A stretch of DNA of 64,000 nucleotides from Nostoc sp. MS1 (GTDB taxonomy: Bacteria; Cyanobacteriota; Cyanobacteriia; Cyanobacteriales; Nostocaceae): assembly GCF_019976755.1 (NCBI RefSeq), contig NZ_AP023441.1:6507501-6571500 (forward strand), written 5' to 3'. Every line of letters begins with the position of its first letter. Position 1 is the first letter of the stretch. Made by a program: the position numbers and the translations under genes. The notes beneath the pieces were generated by a model, which was not told the origin of the DNA, searched no databases, and saw only the letters and a list, made by a program, of their open reading frames with translations. Shown here in pieces: positions 52,219 through 61,024 of the stretch.

Positions 52219-53547
52219 TCACAAACTAAATTCAGCTGCATTACCCTCATCTACGTTCATATCTTTACCCGCAGCCGTGGGTTTAAAATTAGAGCCATGA
52301 ATTAGCTCACTAAATTTAATCGTTGGATTGTGATGTAAGATATTCAACACACTAACAAAATCTCGGACAATTTCCCCTGGTGTTAATAGGGCTTCTGCAC
52401 CTAATCGGCTGACAATTTCTTTGACAAATTCTTGTAATTCTTTATTAGTTAGAGTCTTGTCATAACCAAAATGGGCGGCATGAATTTCGCTTAATCTTTG
52501 CAACAGTGAAAGAATTTCTGCTTCAGTTAAAGGGTTGAGGCGGATAACTGGGCTGTTAACTTCTTGCATATCAGACTGGGTGACAAAACGGCTTTCTTTG
52601 GTGCGCCTACGCCAAGCTTGGTCTGCGAAAAGTCCGCGATTTGGGTCTTCTAAAAACTTAGTAGTTCCACCAATCACAATGCCTAAATGTTCTGCTTTGC
52701 ACTGCATGGTATCATTGAACATTGCTAGCAGTCGGTTATAGTTTTTTTCCCTAGTAACTGTAGTAGATATCTGGTAAAGATTAACTGCTTCATCCATTAA
52801 AATCAGCAGTCCTTTATAACCAATCTCAGCTACAAATTTAGCTAAGAGTTTAATATAGTCATACCAACTATCATCATCAATAATTACCCTAACTCCCAAG
52901 GCTGTTCTCGCTTCGGTTTTAGTGTTAAATTCTCCCCGTAACCAACGCAGTGCTGAGTTTTTTAAATCATCATCATCTAAGCGGTAGCCACGCCAATAGG
53001 CAATAATAATGCTACCAAAATCAAACCCATGTACTAAGTCTTCTATATACTGCACAACTTCTCTAATTTTGGCTTCTACTTGGTCGTCAAAACCATCATC
53101 ATTAGGACGGAGGTTACTTTCTTTAGCCACTTCCTGCTGGATTTTATTAATCCATCCTTCTAAAATTGAGACTAATGCACCACCATCAGGACGAGTTTTT
53201 GTGGAAAGGTGACTCATCAATTCTCGATAGGTGGCTAAACCTTCGTTATTACTTCCAGCTAGGCGACGTTCCGAGGATAAATCAGCATCAGCAACTACAA
53301 AACCTTGTTCCATTGCTTGGTTACGTAGCATCTGAAGCATAAAGCTTTTTCCTGAACCATAGTTGCCAATAATAAAGCGAAATGCTGCTACACCTTCGCT
53401 AATATCATCAAGGTTTTGTGATAGGCTTTGAAGTTCTTTTTCTCGACCAACTGCTATATGTTCTAATCCTAATCTGGGAACTACTCCCGCGCCTAAAGAG
53501 TTGATTAAAGCAGTTGAAGTTTTTTTCGAGATTTTGAGCTTTGCCAT
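52219..53547 (-). CDS. DUF2791/BrxC-BrxD-like P-loop ATPase
   Basis: 442 residues from the ATG at 53547. RLGLEHIAVGREKEL, then Walker A FIIGNYGSGKSFMLQ (about 60-68 in this numbering), DLSSERRL, Walker B GLLILMDEAVNLY and GGTTKFLEDPNRGLF match the DUF2791 family that includes BREX BrxD and ATPases encoded with TerB-type proteins. The upstream neighbour has a TerB-C domain, which supports this. In known clusters a helicase gene is a third partner; here the truncated kinase gene takes that position. Predicted role is an ATP-dependent switch in a defence or stress complex. Confidence 0.8.
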   Translation of the reverse strand: MAKLKISKKTSTALINSLGAGVVPRLGLEHIAVGREKELQSLSQNLDDISEGVAAFRFIIGNYGSGKSFMLQMLRNQAMEQGFVVADADLSSERRLAGSNNEGLATYRELMSHLSTKTRPDGGALVSILEGWINKIQQEVAKESNLRPNDDGFDDQVEAKIREVVQYIEDLVHGFDFGSIIIAYWRGYRLDDDDLKNSALRWLRGEFNTKTEARTALGVRVIIDDDSWYDYIKLLAKFVAEIGYKGLLILMDEAVNLYQISTTVTREKNYNRLLAMFNDTMQCKAEHLGIVIGGTTKFLEDPNRGLFADQAWRRRTKESRFVTQSDMQEVNSPVIRLNPLTEAEILSLLQRLSEIHAAHFGYDKTLTNKELQEFVKEIVSRLGAEALLTPGEIVRDFVSVLNILHHNPTIKFSELIHGSNFKPTAAGKDMNVDEGNAAEFSL

Positions 53548-53635
53548 GTATTTTACTTTAGTTGATATCAATCTAGAATGAGATGTATCGATGAAGAGTT
53601 AACCGCCAGTAAAAGAGGATGCACGTAGATAAGAG

Positions 53636-54931
53636 TTAGTTGGAGGAAGCTTGTTTAGTCATTAAATTTTCATATAAAGCAATTACTTTACGGACATTTA
53701 ATATATGTTCTGGATAAATTCTTGGCACTTCTAATTCTGTTTCAATAATTAGCTCACCAATAGTATCATTAGCCCGCTCATTGATAGAATCAATCAATAA
53801 ATTTGGCATGGTAATGTTGGCTTCAGCTATTTTTTTAATAGATGGTTTGGGATTATCTTGCTCTACTATACTTTTTAGGACTTGAATTTCATATGTGGGT
53901 AACTGTCTAAAGAATGTATGCCATTCTTCAGATAAAGATTTAATATTATCATTTTCAGAATTTAATGTATCTAAATTTTCTATAATATCTGTAAATGGGA
54001 AAAATTCGCCTGCTTGTTCTTCTATATTTACAGGTAGGGATTCTTGGTTAACGGTTTCTACTTGTTGTAAGAGTTCCCATACTTGGTTTTGTAAAATATC
54101 TCTTTCTTGCTGTAGAAGTAAAATCTCGTTTTGTATTTGTTCTAGTTCGGTGTGGCGTTCAGTTTTTTGACTTTGTAAATAACTAATATGAGCGGCTAAA
54201 CTTTCTTTTTCATTACTGGTATCTGTCAAGATTTGATTTTGCTTTTCTTTCTCAGCTTCTAAATCTTGAATCGTAATTCTTAATTCATAAAGCCTTTCTT
54301 CTAGTTGCGGCTTGATTCTACCTAATAGGGTAATGTTACTCTCAATTTCTTGCTTTTCTTGTTGCAGTCCATCAATTTGAGTTTGTAACTGGGCAATTTC
54401 GGCGCGTTGACTATGAAAACTAGCTTCTATACGGCGTTTTTCTGTTCCTAATGTAGATAAGGCGTTATTTAGTTCTGCTTGATTTTGTTCTAAAATATAT
54501 ATGGTATTTTTTAAATTGTTAACCTCAGATTCTATCTGTTTTCTTTGACTAGCAAAAACTCCTAAATCTCGATGCAAGCTATCTCTTTGATTACGACAGT
54601 CTAAAATTTGATTTTGTAGTTGCTTTGTCTCGTTATAAAGTAAGTTACGGTGGGTTTCTAGTTGGTCTATTTCCCTCGCTAAACGAGATTTTAGTCCTTC
54701 CGTTTCTTTAATTCGTTTACGGAATGAATTTAAAAGTAATAATTCATAATTTCTCCGTCGCTTATCTACAAATAAGGCTGCTGCGTAAGTAGCGATAACT
54801 GTAATTACACCTGTCAAGAAAGCTTGACCAAAATTCCATCTGGGAACTAGACTCAAGCCAAAACTCACACTAAAGGCAATTATGCCTAAAATAAATCTAT
54901 TACTTACTATTACTGGTTGCATATTGCTCAT
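53636..54931 (-). CDS. Membrane-anchored coiled-coil protein with C-terminal TerB-C-like domain
   Basis: 431 residues. Two membrane segments (FILGIIAFSVSFGLSLV and AFLTGVITVIATYAAALFV) lie in the first 55 residues. A continuous coiled coil rich in Glu, Gln, Leu and Lys follows (~60-300). Residues ~340-425 (WHTFFRQLPTYEIQVLKSI, KKIAEANITMPNLLIDSINE, TIGELIIETELEVPRIYPEH) resemble the TerB C-terminal domain of tellurite-resistance-associated stress modules. It is 88 bases upstream of the DUF2791 ATPase in the same direction, suggesting a membrane scaffold for that ATPase. Confidence 0.72.
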   Translation of the reverse strand: MSNMQPVIVSNRFILGIIAFSVSFGLSLVPRWNFGQAFLTGVITVIATYAAALFVDKRRRNYELLLLNSFRKRIKETEGLKSRLAREIDQLETHRNLLYNETKQLQNQILDCRNQRDSLHRDLGVFASQRKQIESEVNNLKNTIYILEQNQAELNNALSTLGTEKRRIEASFHSQRAEIAQLQTQIDGLQQEKQEIESNITLLGRIKPQLEERLYELRITIQDLEAEKEKQNQILTDTSNEKESLAAHISYLQSQKTERHTELEQIQNEILLLQQERDILQNQVWELLQQVETVNQESLPVNIEEQAGEFFPFTDIIENLDTLNSENDNIKSLSEEWHTFFRQLPTYEIQVLKSIVEQDNPKPSIKKIAEANITMPNLLIDSINERANDTIGELIIETELEVPRIYPEHILNVRKVIALYENLMTKQASSN

Positions 54932-55075
54932 TTTTAGCGTAGTTAATTTGTTTGAGTGAGCAGCCTTGCCAATGATTACTCCTCATATTTTGATGTTAGT
55001 GATTCTAGTTGTAAGTTGTTGTACATAAGATTTTGATAAAAGTAACGAAATATTAAAATCAAGTAATAATTATTT

Positions 55076-56407
55076 TCATGATTGGGTATCGGAAATCTTG
55101 TTATTTGTACCAAATAATGTTGTGTCTGCTTTGAGGAAATCGATAAATTGCCTTGCTGTACGTCCAGAACGTCCATTATGGCGTGTTGCCCATTGTAGGG
55201 CTTGATATTCTAAATCTGCTTGATTGATATCAATTTCGGCTTGGGCTGCTAGATGGCGTACAATTTGTAGGTATGTATTTTGATCGGCAGCGTCAAAGGT
55301 GAGGGTTAAACCGAAGCGATCGCTAAACGATAATTTTTCCTGCATTGTGTCCCAAGCATGGACTTCTTCGTTATTTTTCAGGCTTGGTCTATCGGCAAAA
55401 AACTCACGGATTAAATGACGGCGATTTGAGGTAGCATAAACAACTACGTTCTGTGGACGGGCAGTCAAGTTACCTTCTAAGACAACCTTCAGTGCTTTGA
55501 AGGCATCATCATCTTCTTCAAAGGACAAATCATCCACAAAGATAATAAATTTTTGCGGCACTGGGCGTAACTGTTCCACAATCTTAGGTAAATCCTTTAG
55601 GTCTGATTTTGTTACTTCTAATAAACGTAGTTGTCTATGACTATATTCATTTAATAAGGCTTTGACTAGAGAAGATTTTCCCGCCCCACGACTACCGTAA
55701 AGTAATACATGGAGTGCTGTTTGTCCTGCTAAGAGGAATTGGGTATTTTTTAACAATGCCTCTTGTTGTGAGTCGTAACCAACAAGTGAACTTAGTTTAA
55801 CTGGGTCAGGGTAAGGAATGCCAATAAATTCTCCTTCTTGCCACCTCAAGGCGTGGTATTGGGCAAATAAACCTGTACCGAAATTTTGATAATAGGTGGC
55901 TAATTCTTCTACTGCATCGGCCCAATTGTCTAGGTGATGAAAAAATGATCCTCCTTCCAAACCCAAATCATCCTGTTCTGTGTACCAAACGACAGGAGAA
56001 ATGGGTAAATGGGCTACTGCTTGCACCCACTCACACAAAACAGCACAGTTACATTCATGTAGACTTTGCAGAACATGTAAATCATGTCTAGCGGCTGCAA
56101 TTAAAGCTGGGGGTATGGCTTCCAAGTCTTGCTGTTGGGTAAGTTTGCTGAAGGGGTTTTCCGCAATCAAAATTTGCGAAATTAAATAGTCTTCCCAATT
56201 TTGTTTTCTGGTAGCTAAAGCGTGAAAGTAATTGCCATAAGCTTGAAGAGTGCTGCGTGCATCAGCTTCAGCATAGCGTATGGCTTGTAACAGTTCGAGG
56301 AAAGCAATACCGACATCGGTTTGCAAGACTGATTGGTAGAGTAAGAGTGAGGCTGCTTGGCGTTGCAGAAATTGTATTTGGGGATAGGGGGAACTGTTGG
56401 CTGACAT
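55076..56407 (-). CDS. DUF815-family AAA+ ATPase
   Basis: 443 residues. A helical N-terminal half (~1-200) precedes an ATPase: LVGYDSQQEALLKNT, Walker A LLYGSRGAGKSSLVKAL (about 236-250), Walker B FIIFVDDLSFEEDDDAFKAL, sensor VVVYATSNRRHLI, then LSFSDRFGLTLTFDAADQNTYLQIV and Arg-rich GRSGRTARQFIDFL. This order is characteristic of DUF815. Function is unknown. It is upstream of the TerB-C/DUF2791 pair on the same strand with a 144-base gap; membership of the same unit is uncertain. Confidence 0.85.
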   Translation of the reverse strand: MSANSSPYPQIQFLQRQAASLLLYQSVLQTDVGIAFLELLQAIRYAEADARSTLQAYGNYFHALATRKQNWEDYLISQILIAENPFSKLTQQQDLEAIPPALIAAARHDLHVLQSLHECNCAVLCEWVQAVAHLPISPVVWYTEQDDLGLEGGSFFHHLDNWADAVEELATYYQNFGTGLFAQYHALRWQEGEFIGIPYPDPVKLSSLVGYDSQQEALLKNTQFLLAGQTALHVLLYGSRGAGKSSLVKALLNEYSHRQLRLLEVTKSDLKDLPKIVEQLRPVPQKFIIFVDDLSFEEDDDAFKALKVVLEGNLTARPQNVVVYATSNRRHLIREFFADRPSLKNNEEVHAWDTMQEKLSFSDRFGLTLTFDAADQNTYLQIVRHLAAQAEIDINQADLEYQALQWATRHNGRSGRTARQFIDFLKADTTLFGTNNKISDTQS

Positions 56408-56425
56408 TGGTGGGTTATTTGTATT

Positions 56426-56476
56426 TAGTCATTAGTCATTAGTCCATAGTTTGTTGACTGTTGACTGTTGACTGTT
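56426..56476. repeat. Heptamer repeat
   Basis: TAGTCAT and TTGACTG 7-base units lie between the divergent DUF815 and TMEM14 genes, likely overlapping both promoter regions. Confidence 0.8.
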
Positions 56477-56497
56477 TTATTTACTTGAGGTTTAACA

Positions 56498-56815
56498 ATG
56501 AATTTAAGTATAATTGCTGCGATCGCCTATGGTGTGTTAACTGTTGTTGGTGGCATTATTGGCTACAAACAGGCTAATAGTCAAGTTTCCCTCTTTAGTG
56601 GTATTATTAGCGGTTTACTACTGTTTGCTGCTGCTTACTTACAACTCCAAGGCAATAGTTGGGGTCTAATTTTAGCAACTGCTGTCACTGGCGTTTTGGT
56701 CATAGTTTTTGCAATTAGATTAGCTAAAACACGTAAGTTTATGCCTGCTGGTTTAATGACTATTTTAGGTATGTTGGCACTTGCTGTTTTGGTCAATCAA
56801 CTTGTATCTCGATAA
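56498..56815 (+). CDS. TMEM14-family small membrane protein
   Basis: 105 residues, four membrane helices. AIAYGVLTVVGGIIGYKQANSQVS, LFSGIISGLLLFAAAYL and TRKFMPAGLMTILGMLAL match the TMEM14/UPF0136 family. Eukaryotic members have roles in mitochondria and plastids (fatty acid or haem-related transport); the bacterial role is unknown. Confidence 0.88.
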   Translation: MNLSIIAAIAYGVLTVVGGIIGYKQANSQVSLFSGIISGLLLFAAAYLQLQGNSWGLILATAVTGVLVIVFAIRLAKTRKFMPAGLMTILGMLALAVLVNQLVSR

Positions 56816-57698
56816 CTTTGTTTTTGTCAGTTATGGTAATTTGCCCACTTGGTAGGTATTAAACCTTGGGTAACAACTGACATTAACTTTAGTTAGTGTT
56901 TAATATAGTACATTTATATTACTAAAATGTGAATTATGTAATGTGACACGCTTGTATATTAAGTGTGTCGTAAGTTACTAAAATTATGTAGTGAAATACA
57001 AGCGTAGTATACGTCTATAAGTTAGATATTTAGCAAAAAAATTTTATCTAGCTAAAGTGTCCGGTTGGCTGTGCATGGTGATGATAAATAAAAATAATAT
57101 CCTATGCCAAATTCATCAAGTTACAAACTTTAGAGTTTAAATGTAACAATTATTACATTTTTTATTGTATTACTCTGCTTGAAACTTACTTTTGAGAAGT
57201 AGGTAAAGTTAGCTTTCTCATGTGAAAAATTTCAACAGCGTAATATAAATTTTGGTATGCGTTGTTTTTAGCGATTGTTTAAAAAGTAGTTGCCGATGAT
57301 TTTAAAACATCCTCTTACAGATACACCGAAGTAAATAAGTACTGATTTATATGTCCTCAAGTAGTTACTTAGAGTATTAGAGTAACATGAGTAAAAATAT
57401 TAAATTTATTAGTAAAAAAGCATCATAAATCACAAAATAATTATATATGCTGAAATAAATCTTTCTGGTAGGTGACAATTTGATTTTAAAGTTTAGTTAT
57501 TTAAAACATCAATAATTAAAGCAAAAATAAAGTTGTTTTTGCCATTTTGGCAGGTATTGATCAGAGAGATAGGATATTTATAGATGAGAGCAATTATTAT
57601 TGATAATTACAACCTTGTTGTTATCTACCTAGACGATTAAAACTAAACCAATCTTGAGATTAGGTCAGTATCTCAGCTATTTTATAAGGGTATAATCC
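56816..57698. other. Long AT-rich region upstream of the APH-HopA1 pair
   Basis: 883 bases. I looked for a short Ser/Thr/Cys-rich precursor peptide because of the downstream genes and found none: the only neat ORF, 57387-57428, encodes 13 residues. ATATCTCAGC and ATAAGGG precede the kinase start. The length suggests a long leader or distant promoter. Confidence 0.5.
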
Positions 57699-58934
57699 AT
57701 GTTATTACCACTGTCTTCTCAAAATGTTATTCGGTATCTGCAAGCAGTAGGTATGTGTAGCTTGGAAGATGACAAATTAGATGTATTGAATTTGTCAGTT
57801 AATCAGAAGAATTATAATTTAGTGGTTGATGTAGCAGATAATCACAAGCTACTAGTTAAACAAGAACATGGTACAGAAAATGAGGGAATTATCCATGAAT
57901 TGTTTAATGAGTGGCTATTTCACCAATTACTACAAAAGTTTCCAGTTTTAGGTAATATTTCGGCGATCGCGCCATTAGTGGTACATTTTGATGAGGAAAA
58001 TTCCATCCTCGTCCGCAGTTATTTAAGCGAATACCTAGATTTAAGTCAGTATTATCAAAACAGCAATATTTTTCCTATAGATATCGCGGCTGCTATTGGG
58101 ACGACGTTAGCAGCTTTACACCGGACTACCTTTCATGGTAAAGAATACCGCGATTTTATGGCAACTGCACCGCAAGGTCAGTTCCGCTATCATTTTTATA
58201 ATCCAGCACAAGGAATAGGTTCCCTTGATCCAGCGATTTTTGGTAATATTCCTACTGAAGCCTTAAAATTTCATGTTCTCTATCAGCGTTACGAGAGTTT
58301 AGAAGCTGCGATCGCTGATTTGGCTTATGAGTGGAACGCTTGCTGTTTAACTCATAACGACCTCAAGCTCAACAATATATTAATTCATTCCCGATGGAAC
58401 CAATTAGATAATTGTCTTGTGCGATTAATTGATTGGGAGGCTTGCACATGGGGAGATCCCGCTTTTGATGTAGGAACTATTTTGGCTAGTTATTTGGAAA
58501 TTTGGCTGGAAAGTTTAATTTTAGATCCTACTCTAGAATTGACAGAATCGTTACAACTAGCAATGACACCAATAGAGGAAATTCAACCATCATTAGTGGC
58601 TTTGTTACAAGGTTATTTACAAGCCTTTCCGATGATTTTGACATATCATCCTGATTTCTTGGTGCGAGTGATTAAGTTTACAGGTTTGGCTTTAATCCAC
58701 CAAATTCAGGACAAAATTAATAAATATAAATTATTTAATGATTCTCATCTTTATATGTTGGAAGTAGCCAAAGATTTCCTAACTATGCCTGAACAATCTG
58801 TGCTGAGTATTTTCGGTATTTCGGAGGAAGAAATCCTTTCTCCCATAGCCAAAATTCAACAGATACCACAACCTGAAAAAGAAAAACAGCTAGTGCGTCT
58901 TTATTACGAAAAGACTCGGTTACGTGGTTGTTAA
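57699..58934 (+). CDS. APH-fold kinase (phosphotransferase family)
   Basis: 411 residues. The catalytic loop CLTHNDLKLNNILIHS (about 216-231) has the HxDxxxxN pattern of aminoglycoside/choline kinases, and the metal-binding Asp is in RLIDWEACTWGDPAFDVG (about 245). The N-lobe has LLVKQEHG for the ATP Lys. The 3' neighbour encodes a HopA1-family protein, a pairing seen in thioamitide (TvaC/TvaD) and class V lanthipeptide clusters, where the kinase phosphorylates Ser/Thr of a precursor peptide. That function is inferred here; drug resistance is unlikely. Confidence 0.8.
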   Translation: MLLPLSSQNVIRYLQAVGMCSLEDDKLDVLNLSVNQKNYNLVVDVADNHKLLVKQEHGTENEGIIHELFNEWLFHQLLQKFPVLGNISAIAPLVVHFDEENSILVRSYLSEYLDLSQYYQNSNIFPIDIAAAIGTTLAALHRTTFHGKEYRDFMATAPQGQFRYHFYNPAQGIGSLDPAIFGNIPTEALKFHVLYQRYESLEAAIADLAYEWNACCLTHNDLKLNNILIHSRWNQLDNCLVRLIDWEACTWGDPAFDVGTILASYLEIWLESLILDPTLELTESLQLAMTPIEEIQPSLVALLQGYLQAFPMILTYHPDFLVRVIKFTGLALIHQIQDKINKYKLFNDSHLYMLEVAKDFLTMPEQSVLSIFGISEEEILSPIAKIQQIPQPEKEKQLVRLYYEKTRLRGC

Positions 58935-59035
58935 AGCAAGTATTTTGAACAATTCAAATAGCCATTAATTTTTAATTACGAATTGTTCTGTGTAGGGTTT
59001 TTCTAAACTATCAATTTTGACCTTGGAATTGAGCG

Positions 59036-60124
59036 ATGCTAGATTCTTCTGCTAACCCACTACTTAATTCTCTAATGGATATTGCCACCAATATCCAAAT
59101 CAAGCCTAACTTTTGTATTGATCATCCCAGTTATCAACCTTTTGCTCTACCAACTAAAGTAGCAGATAGATTTCAGCATAACTCGGTTGCCCTACAAAAT
59201 AAATATCTTGCCTTACTGTTGCGTAATTTCTTATATGGAATTTATTACAACGGTGTCTTACAAAATAATTTGACACTTGATAATGATGCTAACTACTCAG
59301 TACCACAGAATTTAGCAACAAATTCAACTGTTGGTATTGATTGGGAATTTTACGAACAACTGCAAGCTAACAATCATGGTAGAGGTTATTTTGACCCTAG
59401 TTGGCAGGTATTACGTAAAGAGCCTGATGGTAGTATGGCAGTTACTAAAGGTGGTTTAACCTTATATATTGAACCAGATTGCCATTTAAAACCAGGTAAA
59501 AAATCTGCGGCTGTTGGCGAGTCAGTAGCAATTTGGATGCCTAATAATCGCTTACAGAATGGTTATTATTTAGCTGTGAGTGATGTAGGACAAGAACAGA
59601 TAAGTCATCCAGAGGCTAATTTAGGTACGGGGAGAATCTATTTTAATTTTAGTGCGGCTGGTGCGATCGCTCTCATGGATAGTTTAACCCAGCAGTTAAA
59701 CGCCACCACCATTCCTTTTACCTTTCAAGTCCTTTACAACCCTTGTGCCTACGGACGCTACGACTCAGGCGTACTTTACTTTGAACATCACGACTATCCA
59801 GCAATTCACAAAGTTCTCCAAGTTGTGTATAAAGAATATCAAGGTTATTTTCGTCCAGAAATACCCTTATTTACTAAGTTTTTAGCACCTGGGTTGAGTT
59901 TAGCAGAGGAACCATCTCAAAAATTTGCCGCACAAGAAAGTTTTGGGATGAACCGTTGTCAAATTGTCGCTAATGCTTTGTTAGAAGCTTGGCAAAAAGG
60001 TAAGAATGCAGTGGAAGAACGTATGAAGACTATTAATCAACACTTTCAACACCATTCTATAGATTTACAACGTCCTTATCTCAACCCTACCTCTAAGGAT
60101 ATATATTCACCTTTAAAGCTATAA
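59036..60124 (+). CDS. HopA1-family protein (predicted phospho-Ser/Thr lyase type)
   Basis: 362 residues, no signal peptide. LLLRNFLYGIYYNGVL, GRGYFDPSWQVLRKEPDGSM, VTKGGLTLYI, VGESVAIWMPNNRLQNGYY, GRIYFNFSAAGAIALMDSL, RYDSGVLYFEHHDY and a C-terminal FGMNRCQIVANALLEAW match the T3SS effector HopA1 family as it occurs in cyanobacteria. In RiPP pathways this domain eliminates phosphate after the APH-type kinase acts, giving dehydroamino acids. The 101-base gap to the kinase and the terminator after it define a two-gene unit. Confidence 0.82.
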   Translation: MLDSSANPLLNSLMDIATNIQIKPNFCIDHPSYQPFALPTKVADRFQHNSVALQNKYLALLLRNFLYGIYYNGVLQNNLTLDNDANYSVPQNLATNSTVGIDWEFYEQLQANNHGRGYFDPSWQVLRKEPDGSMAVTKGGLTLYIEPDCHLKPGKKSAAVGESVAIWMPNNRLQNGYYLAVSDVGQEQISHPEANLGTGRIYFNFSAAGAIALMDSLTQQLNATTIPFTFQVLYNPCAYGRYDSGVLYFEHHDYPAIHKVLQVVYKEYQGYFRPEIPLFTKFLAPGLSLAEEPSQKFAAQESFGMNRCQIVANALLEAWQKGKNAVEERMKTINQHFQHHSIDLQRPYLNPTSKDIYSPLKL

Positions 60125-60155
60125 AGTTTACTTGCACAGTAATATTATTTTATAG

Positions 60156-60181
60156 AGCAGGCTTACAGTCTGCTTTTTTTT
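60156..60181 (+). terminator. Terminator after the HopA1-family gene
   Basis: AGCAG and CTGCT (extended by GC/GT pairs) form a stem with loop TTACA, followed by T8. Confidence 0.8.
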
Positions 60182-60275
60182 AGTTTAAATTCAATAACTT
60201 AACTAATCTATTTCTACACCTGACTGAACTAGTATTTAATTTTGAATTTTAAATTTTGAATTTTGAATTGTAACT

Positions 60276-60722
60276 ATGCCTTTTACTTATAACCGAACAA
60301 TTCGCTTTTCAGATACAGATGCGGCGGGAGTGGTTTATTTCGCTAATACACTCAGCATTTGTCATGAAGCTTACGAAGAATCTCTAAAAATATCAGGAAT
60401 TAATCTCAAGGATTATTTTACTAATCCTGTAGTGGGTTTTCCTATTGTTCACGCTAATGTTGATTTTTTCCGTCCGTTATATTGTGGGGATCAAGTCATA
60501 GTTAGCTTAACGCCACAAAAAATAGGTACGGAAAGGTTTGAGATTAATTATGAAATTTTCTTAGTAGATGTATTAGTTGCTAAGGCAGTCACTCGTCACG
60601 TTTGTATTGATGTTGGTAGTAGGAATAAGCAAGAATTACCTGCGGAGATTAGTCAGTGGTTGGAAAGTTTTCGGAAGGAGACGGAGGGGATGGAAAGGAG
60701 GAAGGCTAGAGAGGTGATTTAG
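60276..60722 (+). CDS. 1,4-dihydroxy-2-naphthoyl-CoA hydrolase-type thioesterase
   Basis: 148 residues, hotdog fold. IRFSDTDAAGVVYFANTLSICHEAYEESL has the DxDxxGxxYF signature with the catalytic Asp of 4-hydroxybenzoyl-CoA-type thioesterases, and IVHANVDFFRPLYCGDQVIV follows as expected. The close resemblance to cyanobacterial DHNA-CoA hydrolase (Synechocystis slr0204 type) points to phylloquinone synthesis for photosystem I. The upstream 40 bases contain a TTTTGAATTT heptamer repeat. Confidence 0.85.
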   Translation: MPFTYNRTIRFSDTDAAGVVYFANTLSICHEAYEESLKISGINLKDYFTNPVVGFPIVHANVDFFRPLYCGDQVIVSLTPQKIGTERFEINYEIFLVDVLVAKAVTRHVCIDVGSRNKQELPAEISQWLESFRKETEGMERRKAREVI

Positions 60723-60784
60723 GAGGTTTTAAACGCGGAGGTACGCGGTGAACCAGCGCTGTAGGATGGTTTCCCTCTCTGACG

Positions 60785-60832
60785 TTCGCGTAGCGTGTCG
60801 GAGACAGACGCTTACGCGAACCGCAGGCGACT
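60785..60832. repeat. Small dispersed palindromic repeat in a 302-base gap
   Basis: TTCGCGTAGCG and CGCTTACGCGAA form an imperfect 12-bp inverted repeat around GTCGGAGACAGA. It shares blocks with the insertion at 12211-12258. The flanks (60740-61000) contain GGTACGCGG and GCGCTAAGACGCAAAGA-type degenerate repeats; no gene between 60723 and 61024. Confidence 0.7.
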
Positions 60833-61024
60833 GGTGAACCCGGAGGGAGGTTGATGCAGAGGAACGCAGAGAGTAGTTTTAGTAAACCTCTTGCATAAAT
60901 ACTTTGGTGTTGCTAACAAGATTATTTTAAGGCTCACGCAAAGGCGCTAAGACGCAAAGAAGAACGCGAAATAATAACTCTTAAGGTTATATATTTTGAG
61001 TATTTAATTATTTGTGTAAGAGGT

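Noticed and set aside
57387..57428. Short ORF as a lanthipeptide precursor for the kinase-HopA1 pair
   Set aside because: Only 13 residues, Lys-rich, with no leader or Cys; not a credible precursor.
57699..58934. Aminoglycoside resistance gene
   Set aside because: The APH fold is shared by many kinases; the HopA1 partner and cyanobacterial context argue against drug resistance.
59036..60124. Type III secretion effector
   Set aside because: No secretion system is present and HopA1 homologues in cyanobacteria are linked with APH-like kinases; a modification enzyme is more likely.
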